36,306 nucleotides of DNA from positions 1 through 36,306 of the forward strand of contig JALVQN010000109.1 in NCBI GenBank assembly GCA_027025555.1, given 5' to 3'. The translations under genes were made by a program, and so were the position numbers. The stretch is from Desulfobacterales bacterium (GTDB taxonomy: Bacteria > Desulfobacterota > Desulfobacteria > Desulfobacterales > UBA2156). The notes below the pieces were generated by a model that worked only from the letters and a program-made list of their open reading frames with translations, made no database searches and was not told the DNA's origin. Below, piece after piece: positions 29,936-36,306 of this stretch; positions within the stretch are counted from its first letter, which is position 1; the number at the start of each line of letters is the position of its first letter.

Positions 29936-32900
29936 CTATAAAACAAACCTCGCCTCGCTTCCGCGTTTGCCGGGCACCACCTCCAAGCGAACATCCACAC
30001 GTTCCTTCAGCTCTGGCACGTGTGAGATAATGCCCACAAGACGCCCTTCTTTTTGTAGATCAACTAGAGCACGTAAAGCGAGATCGAGCGACTCAGGGTC
30101 AAGACTCCCGAATCCTTCGTCGATGAATATGGTATCCAGCTTTATGCCTCCGGCATACGACTGAACTACATCTGCAAGCCCCAAAGCCAATGAAAGAGAA
30201 GCAAGATAACCTTCTCCGCCCGAGAGAGTATTTACTGGTCGCGTCGTTCCCGTGTACGCATCATAGACCACGAGCTCTAATCCTCCTGCCCTTCGCCTAT
30301 CTTCGACCCCGGCCAGACGCTGCAGATCAAATCGCCCGTTGCTCATCATCCGTAGGCGCGTAGACGCTGCGGCGAGAACGTCGTCAAGGAGGGTCGCCAG
30401 AACTAATCGCTCGAAGGTGATATTGTACGGATTCTTCCCTGACGCCACCTCGGCCAACCGTCCTATAATCCCATAGTAAACCTCTTTTTCACCTATTTTC
30501 TTGTCGACCTTGCCCACATCACGCACCGCTGAACCAAGTTGCTCGATGTGTTTTTTCACCTCTCCAGAACGGCGCAACACCTTCTCAAGCTTCTTCTTGA
30601 TTTCATCGCATTTCTCCTCGATTGGCTCGAGGTCCGGCTTCTCGAGTCCCTCAGCCTCCTTCTCAGCCCGACGCACTCGCTCATCTGCCTCCCGGAGTTT
30701 CCCGTTGAACTCCTGAATCTCCGTGTCGAGCCGTTCGATGGCTTCCTCCTCCATCCGAGAAGCCTCGTAATCCTCTGCGCTTGCGAAGCCGGCTTCCTCG
30801 ATGCGTCTTAAAAAGTGCATCCTTGCTTTATCCGCCAAATCGCAAGCTTTGATTTCGGTCTCTTTCGCATTCTTGAGGGTGGCTTCAGCGTGTGCCAGTG
30901 CAACGCGGGCATTGTTCTGTTGCTCCTGCGCTTTTCGAAAGGCGGTTTCAAGCTCCTGGTATTTGTTACGAGCTTGCCTAATTGCTTCTTCCAATCTCTC
31001 CTTGATGCGAAGCTCTTCAGGTAATTTGCCCTCTGACTGCTCCACAGAACTCTTCGCTACGGCGAAATCCGTGGTGGCCTTTTGTAGTTCGTTCTTCGCT
31101 AGTTCGGCTTCTTTCTCGGCTTGACGCTTTGCTTCTTCCAGTTCCTTTATCTGTGCCTCCAGGCCCGAAAGTCGCCCCTTTGCCTTCTCGGCCTCATCGA
31201 GAAGGGACTTGACCTCCTCGACCCGGCATTTCATGGTTGAGATATCCTCCTTCTTCTGCACTTCCAGTTCCGCTTCCAAGGTCCTAATCTGAGCTTCTAA
31301 CTCAACGACGCAGTCACGGCTGGAGGAGGCCTTTTCCTGGAGTTCTTTGATCCGGTTATCTATTTCCCTGAGCCGCTCCCGGGCGAGTTCAAAATCCGAT
31401 TCCGCAGGCAATTCACCTCCATCCTTCGCTGGCTGGGGATGTTCGGTCGAGCCACATACCGGGCAGGGAGTGCCGGCTTTGAGCTGGCGGGCAAGAACAG
31501 CCGCCTGGCCTTTCCTCCATCTTTCTTCCAGGAGTTCCAGCTCTTTTGTGGCCGCGGAGCGATCTTCGTTCGCTTGCTTCAATTTGCATTGTATTTTGGC
31601 AAATTCTGCGTCCGCTTTCTTGTGATCCCTGTAAAGTTTCTCCAGCTGCTTCCGCCGTTCGTATGCCCGCTGGAGGTTATCGTACTCGAGCTTTCGGGCA
31701 TCAACCTGCGCGGCGAGCGTCATTGCCGCTTCTTTTTCCCTTTGAGCCTCCTGGAGTGCCTGCTCGCATTCTTCCAGGTGAGCTTTCTTTTCGTCACAAA
31801 TGCGGGCAAGGGCCTGCATTTTCCCTTCGAGTTCGATCAGTTTGTGGCGAGCACCGGCAAGCTCCTCAACCTGCGTGCGAAGGGACTCCAGCTTATCTAC
31901 CTCTCTTCTGGCACTATCGCGCTCTTCCTGGCGAGACCGTTCCTTGTCGAATTCTTCGTCTGCTCTCGACTTTTCTTTCTTAGCGCTCTCAAGGGCACCA
32001 TGCGCCGTCTTGAGGTTTTTCTGCGCTTCGGTAAGCTCTTGTTCCCGGTTGCGCAGTTCACTCTCTATATCCTTTAGCCTGATCGCTTGTCTCGCCCTTG
32101 CAAGTCTCTCGTATTTCTCTTTGAACTCCCCCTTTCTGGCCTCCAGGTTGTGCAAAGCCGTTTTGGCTTTCTCGTACTCCTTGAGCTTCCTGAGTATCTC
32201 CCTGGCGTTTTCGAGCTCCTTTTCGGTTGATGTCTCTTCTTGCCTCAGCGTCTTGATTGCGTTCTCAATGGCATCTTTCTCTTTCGTAGCGTCCGCCAGC
32301 TTGTCCTCGAGTTCGGCTAATGTCTCCGCTCCCAACCGCTCCAAAATCTCCTTTTTCTTTTCTCGGAGCCTCTCCACCTCGGTTTTCGTTTGGTCGGCGG
32401 CATCTTTCAGCGTTTCTTCCACTTGGCGATAGATGCCGGTTTGGAAAAGGACCTCAAGAATTTGTTGACGCTCTGACGAGCCAGCGGAGAGAAGCCTTCG
32501 AAACTGTCCTTGAGGCAGCACGACAACCTGACGGAACTGGTCGCTTCGGAATCCCAGGAGTCGTTCGATCTCCTCGTTAACCCTGCTCCACCTCTCGGCA
32601 ATGACAACCCCTTCGTCTTCGTCTCCTTTCACACCGGTCCGTCTCCAGAGCGTGGCCTTAGCAGGCTCCTTGGTCATGCCGCTACCGCGTTTCTTGGGAC
32701 GATCCTGCTCGGGTCTGCGGAAAACGCGGTAGGTCTCTGCTCCCAACGCGAAATCGAAAATAACCTCCGCGAGCACGCCGGGGTCAGCATGGTCGCTACG
32801 CATGTGCCGTATCTGCCGCTCGCCCCCTGACGTCTCGCCGTAGAGCGCGAAGCATATGGCATCGAGTATGGAGGTCTTACCAGCACCGGTGGGGCCATGG

Positions 32901-32998
32901 ATGAGAAAGAAGGAACGTTCTTCCAAAACGCCAAAGTCGAGCACCTGCTCCTGGGCGTATGGCCCGAAAGCTCGCATGACAAGCTTCAAAGGCCGCAT
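29936..32998 (-). CDS. sbcC: exonuclease subunit SbcC (Rad50-like)
   Basis: 1020 residues, close to the usual length. With SbcD it forms the ATP-driven nuclease that opens hairpins and processes blocked DNA ends. The N-terminal ATPase half has Walker A 'GPTGAGKTS' (about 35-43). Two long coiled coils surround the zinc hook 'CPVCGSTEHP' (about 514), and the C-terminal half has the signature 'LSGGEGYLASLSLALGLAD' and Walker B 'IFIDEGFGSLD'. The start overlaps the sbcD stop by one base. Its GC content and codon use are visibly lower than those of the metabolic genes to the left, so it may be of different origin. Confidence 0.95.
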   Translation of the reverse strand: MRPLKLVMRAFGPYAQEQVLDFGVLEERSFFLIHGPTGAGKTSILDAICFALYGETSGGERQIRHMRSDHADPGVLAEVIFDFALGAETYRVFRRPEQDRPKKRGSGMTKEPAKATLWRRTGVKGDEDEGVVIAERWSRVNEEIERLLGFRSDQFRQVVVLPQGQFRRLLSAGSSERQQILEVLFQTGIYRQVEETLKDAADQTKTEVERLREKKKEILERLGAETLAELEDKLADATKEKDAIENAIKTLRQEETSTEKELENAREILRKLKEYEKAKTALHNLEARKGEFKEKYERLARARQAIRLKDIESELRNREQELTEAQKNLKTAHGALESAKKEKSRADEEFDKERSRQEERDSARREVDKLESLRTQVEELAGARHKLIELEGKMQALARICDEKKAHLEECEQALQEAQREKEAAMTLAAQVDARKLEYDNLQRAYERRKQLEKLYRDHKKADAEFAKIQCKLKQANEDRSAATKELELLEERWRKGQAAVLARQLKAGTPCPVCGSTEHPQPAKDGGELPAESDFELARERLREIDNRIKELQEKASSSRDCVVELEAQIRTLEAELEVQKKEDISTMKCRVEEVKSLLDEAEKAKGRLSGLEAQIKELEEAKRQAEKEAELAKNELQKATTDFAVAKSSVEQSEGKLPEELRIKERLEEAIRQARNKYQELETAFRKAQEQQNNARVALAHAEATLKNAKETEIKACDLADKARMHFLRRIEEAGFASAEDYEASRMEEEAIERLDTEIQEFNGKLREADERVRRAEKEAEGLEKPDLEPIEEKCDEIKKKLEKVLRRSGEVKKHIEQLGSAVRDVGKVDKKIGEKEVYYGIIGRLAEVASGKNPYNITFERLVLATLLDDVLAAASTRLRMMSNGRFDLQRLAGVEDRRRAGGLELVVYDAYTGTTRPVNTLSGGEGYLASLSLALGLADVVQSYAGGIKLDTIFIDEGFGSLDPESLDLALRALVDLQKEGRLVGIISHVPELKERVDVRLEVVPGKRGSEARFVL

Positions 32999-34149
32999 CA
33001 GGTGGCCTCCCGTTCGCGACGGCGAAGGGCTTCTATGATGTCAGCAAACGCTCGTGCCTCCGGTTCCGTCATCTCTTCGCCCGTGACCTGAGAAAAGAAA
33101 GAGGAAAACATTTCCGCTTCGGATAGCCGCAGGTGATCTGCAGGTGCTTGCGCATGCATGGTAGACGCCGCAACCAAAGGACGTTCGATATGAAGCGTAT
33201 TGGGATACACCTCCCGTAGTCTGCCCATCGCATTCAGTACTGGCTGCCGGTCGAGGAGGGTCACCATGATGTAGTCGTCCTGGTTCTCATCAGATCGTGC
33301 TTTTTCTAGAATATCTTCTAGCGTCCCCTCGATCCGGCGGACGTCGCGACGCGGCGAAAGGGCGATTCGTTCAATGGCGCATTTGCCGGTTGCGTCCATC
33401 TCGACGATAGTTACTGACTTCTCGTGGGAAGCTTCAGAAAAAGAGTACTTCAGGATGGAACCGGAGTACTGGATGTGATCTTCGCCCGAAAATTGCGGCT
33501 GGTGTAAGTGGCCCAGGGCGACATAGTCGAAACCTTCGAATATGGCTGGCTCCACCGTTTCTGAGCCTCCAATCGAAAGGGGGCGCTCCGAATCGCTTGT
33601 TTTGCCTCCTACAACAGCGGCATGAGCCACAAGGATCGAACGCCTGTCTGCGGGTTGTCTTGCCGTGATGTGCTGCAGAATCTGACGTAAGGCTGAGTCA
33701 TGATCTCGGATATCGTCTCCACCGATCTTCTCCCGCACCACGGGAGGCTCCGCAAAAGGTATCGCGTAGATATTTACTGGACCAAAGTCATCTTCTATAA
33801 CAACTGGGCAACACTCCGGCAGCAAGGACCCAAACACATGCAGATTACTGTTTGCCAATAACCGGGCGCCGAAGCTTAGCCTCTCAGGGCTATCGTGGTT
33901 CCCGGCAATCAGCACTACCGGCACGCCCACCTTGGCAACGAGCCGTGATAAAACGTCGTCCAAAAGCGATACCGCGTCTTGTGGTGGTACCGCTCGGTCA
34001 TATATGTCGCCGGCGACAATCACAACATCAGGGCGAGCGTCCCGAACGATTTCTGTTAATTCGTCCAACACATACGCCTGGTCCTCGGTGAGATGCACAC
34101 CATGAAAGATCCGACCTAAGTGCCAGTCTGCTGTGTGGACAAATCGCAT
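32998..34149 (-). CDS. sbcD: exonuclease subunit SbcD (Mre11-like)
   Basis: 383 residues. The metallophosphoesterase motifs are in order: 'HTADWHLGR', 'IVAGDIYDR', 'LIAGNHDSPERLSFG', 'LVAHAAVV' and 'GHLHQPQ'. It is the nuclease partner of SbcC; the pair is translationally coupled by a one-base stop/start overlap. AGGGTGAT precedes the ATG. It lies 111 bp downstream of the truncated ATPase gene on the same strand, so all three may have been one unit. The short ORF 34157-34492 in that gap overlaps the ATPase in another frame and is not a gene. Confidence 0.95.
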   Translation of the reverse strand: MRFVHTADWHLGRIFHGVHLTEDQAYVLDELTEIVRDARPDVVIVAGDIYDRAVPPQDAVSLLDDVLSRLVAKVGVPVVLIAGNHDSPERLSFGARLLANSNLHVFGSLLPECCPVVIEDDFGPVNIYAIPFAEPPVVREKIGGDDIRDHDSALRQILQHITARQPADRRSILVAHAAVVGGKTSDSERPLSIGGSETVEPAIFEGFDYVALGHLHQPQFSGEDHIQYSGSILKYSFSEASHEKSVTIVEMDATGKCAIERIALSPRRDVRRIEGTLEDILEKARSDENQDDYIMVTLLDRQPVLNAMGRLREVYPNTLHIERPLVAASTMHAQAPADHLRLSEAEMFSSFFSQVTGEEMTEPEARAFADIIEALRRREREAT

Positions 34150-34260
34150 TGCAATATCACCCTTCGCTGTGGGTCAAGCACCCCTTTCCCGACAGACACA
34201 CGTATGTTCCCAATGCCTTCCTGGATGACCCAGTCTGGTGAATGCTCTTGCACACGGCTC

Positions 34261-36205
34261 CTATCCTATTAGCTGATGCTTTTTGGCGATCTGCAGAAGC
34301 CGCTGAATGTGAGGTTCGATCTGTTGTAGTGTCGGGACCTGCCAGTCTGCTTGTGTATGATGCGCAGGATCCGAGAACGACACCGTGTCGCGTATACCCT
34401 GGTGTTCCGCTGGCGTCGTACCCTCGATGCTCATAAAAACCGGCAGAAGGTCTTTGGCCGTCGCCTTGTTGTATTGCGCAGGAAGTGGGCACCCATTGAC
34501 CTTGAGATATAGTTCCCTGATCACCACTTCTACAAGTACTCGAATACGGTCTACCGCTAATTTGCGGTTTGCCTCGTTGCCTTTTGCCAAGGTCCGAACT
34601 TGATGGATCTCGCGCTGTATCCGCACATAAGGCACAACACTTGGACCATTTCTGTTGTACTCTTCCAGATGATACTGAAGCGGATTGCGATCAACATTTA
34701 GGTCTCGGATACGGTCTGCAATGTGTTTTATGTGAGTCAGGATGATTACCTGCTTATGAAATTCGTCTATGAGTTTCGGCACAACGTTAATGATGAAGCT
34801 CTCACAATGGTCATCGTCCATTGATTGGACCGGATCATCGAAAACTACGAACCCAAAAGGAGATTCAGGAGTCGTTGCTCGCATCAAGTACACGCTGAGG
34901 CCAAGACAATTAAGCTGGCTTTCGCTCAGACATGCCGGGGCGCTCATCTTTTTTCCAAAACTCTCCGCATGTAATTTCAGAGAATCAGTTGCTGGTTCCA
35001 TTTCGATAAACCGAACGTCAGCGCCTGGATTCATGAGGTCATACCATTCGCGAACCTCTTGACCACGTGTCGCAAGCAAATCCTTCTGTTTCCCTTGCAA
35101 AAACGATTCGACCGCCCGCACCTCACTGTTAAGGGACTCGAGCACATTGTTATACGTATGTATCGTTTCGATATGTTCGTGCACCTCCAAACCAGCAAGG
35201 ATCGCGTCGATTTCTCGGACGGCCGCATCTGTTGCTATCCGTTCTCCAATTGCCTCTTCGAGGGTTTCAAACTTTTCGATATACGCCTCCGCTATTGATA
35301 TGGATTTCCGCACCGCATCTTCAATGTCTTGTGGTAGAGTCTTCACAAAATGCCGCGAATCGGCGATGCGGGCAGGATCATCCAACGCCCTGGGCAGCTG
35401 ACCTAGCTCTGTGTCATGGTTTGTAAAGCGAATATCGACATCCTTCAGTGTCGTTCTGAATTTGTCATGCGTCTCTAGGAACTTGGTGGCTTGTCCTGGG
35501 GTATCACTCAACAAGCTTTCTAAAGTGGACCGTTTGGAGTCGTCAAGATAATGCGGCTGGAAACTTCCAAGATGCTGCCTTAATGTTGTCAGCTGATTTT
35601 TCAGTTTTGCGACGGCAGTTGAGAGAGCTTTGTGAGCTTCTGTGCGTGCCTTGTTCCCACGGATTCTATCTTCAAGAATCGTGCGCTTGTCCTTGGGCAA
35701 AGTCGGTTCTTCGCACATGGGGCAAAGATTAGAGTCTTCCGACTCTGACAAACGCAAACCAAGTTCCCAAAAGGACAAGAGTTCCGCACCATATACAGAA
35801 GCAGTTGCCGCAACGAAATCATCCACCACATTTGTTAGGGCTCGGATAGCATCATGGACAAGTGTTTCTTGTTTTTTCGCCGAATGAATGCGCTGAGCTA
35901 AGTCTGTAGCAGGGCGAAGCCCACTCAGATCAAATACCCGAGCACCGAGTTCCTCGCGCCTCTTCTTGAGATGTGATAGCAGTTGATTTGGATTGGATAT
36001 CGATACTTGAAGAGTTGTCTGCGCAGCTCTTATCAGCGTGTTCCAGTCGGAGGTAAGATCTACATTGCGCGGATCGGATTCCCATTTCTGAGCAAGAACC
36101 ATGGTATGCGTATTCCACTTTAGCTTTTGACACGCGGCAAGGAGCTTGGTTCTCGCCCGCTCGACATCCTCCGGAGGAGTACTCTGGAAGGATCTGCGGG
36201 CCCTA
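34261..36205 (-). pseudogene. SMC/Rad50-like AAA ATPase, 5' end lost to an insertion
   Basis: The track starts at an ATG at 36102, but the same frame stays open and protein-like to about 36205 ('ARRSFQSTPPEDVERA' and on), where an in-frame stop comes from the inserted element. No Walker A is present, so the N-terminal ATPase half is missing. What remains is a coiled-coil region with a zinc-hook-like 'CPMCEEPTLPK', the ABC signature-like 'CLSESQLNCLGLSVYLM', Walker B 'FVVFDDPVQSMDDDH' and the histidine switch 'ILTHIKHI'. An all-helical C-terminal domain of about 150 residues follows, vaguely HEPN-like ('SDPAHHTQADW'). Such ATPases often belong to anti-phage or DNA-repair systems; which one is not clear. 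It is almost certainly inactive as it stands. Confidence 0.8.
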
Positions 36206-36306
36206 TGTCACTGGGAATGCAAAAATGTACCAAAAAAGGGAATGAAAAGTGTACCACCTCCTAACCGGTAACATGGTAAATCTCTCCTGGGAAGGAGGGA
36301 GAGGCC
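36206..36306 (+). mobile_element. end of an IS21-like insertion sequence, continues beyond window
   Basis: Starting with TGTCA at 36206, the sequence changes character and carries two near-identical repeats: GGGAATGCAAAAATGTACCA (36213-36232) and GGGAATGAAAAGTGTACCA (36238-36256), 25 bp apart. Multiple internal repeats near a TG-starting end are a hallmark of IS21-family elements, where the transposase binds. The transposase gene would lie to the right; GGAGGGAG at the window end may be its ribosome site. It interrupts the ATPase gene on its left. The family call is from the end structure only. Confidence 0.6.

Noticed and set aside
34157-34492. 111-residue minus-strand ORF between sbcD and the ATPase
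   Set aside because: Most of it overlaps the 3' end of the ATPase in another frame; no family resemblance and no ribosome site.
34261-36205. PrrC/RloC-type anticodon nuclease
   Set aside because: The zinc-hook-like CxxC recalls RloC, but I could not identify the nuclease catalytic triad in the C-terminal domain, so only a general ATPase call is made.

Overview
The window looks like chromosomal DNA of a GC-rich anaerobic bacterium, most likely a Desulfobacterota (Syntrophobacter-like sulfate-reducing or syntrophic) lineage. This is inferred from gene content: MvhD next to the zinc-free MetV/MetF methylene-tetrahydrofolate reductase of Wood-Ljungdahl organisms, an archaeal-type split glutamate synthase with ferredoxin domains, and a GAF-type sigma-54 activator. 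No taxonomic marker such as an rRNA gene is present, so this is a judgement.

Left part (1-3.8 kb): the end of a TPR protein gene, an alpha/beta hydrolase and endonuclease IV (nfo), then, divergent from nfo, a NifA-like sigma-54 activator. Its mRNA leader carries a 10-bp perfect hairpin.

Nitrogen-control block (3.8-12.9 kb, minus strand): glnE, then glnD-amtB-glnB-glnA. Together they hold the whole cascade that senses glutamine and switches glutamine synthetase: uridylyltransferase, PII, ammonium channel, adenylyltransferase, and a GSI-beta enzyme with its adenylylation tyrosine. Upstream of glnD is a near-perfect sigma-54 -24/-12 promoter. An AT-rich stretch about 110-140 bp upstream of the predicted start carries two copies of a 14-bp dyad, a plausible enhancer.

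C1 / glutamate / nucleotide block (13.1-28.0 kb, plus strand, tightly packed): mvhD, metV, metF, a degenerate FMN-domain glutamate-synthase paralogue with two iron-sulfur motifs, the true FMN/ferredoxin glutamate synthase subunit, a fused amidotransferase + GXGXG subunit, carA, carB, purF and a radical SAM protein. The genes share glutamine/glutamate and one-carbon chemistry. Tight spacing and ATGA/GTGA overlaps suggest one long transcription unit, perhaps with internal promoters. The mvhD-metVF unit joined to a ferredoxin glutamate synthase and a degenerate paralogue is the most interesting part of the window.

Right part (28.0-36.3 kb, minus strand): a methyltransferase and a cysteine hydrolase, then a 329-bp non-coding stretch. 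Beyond it base composition and style change: sbcC, sbcD and an SMC/Rad50-like ATPase whose 5' end, including the Walker A region, has been cut off by an element with IS21-like terminal repeats that runs off the window. This end looks like accessory DNA.
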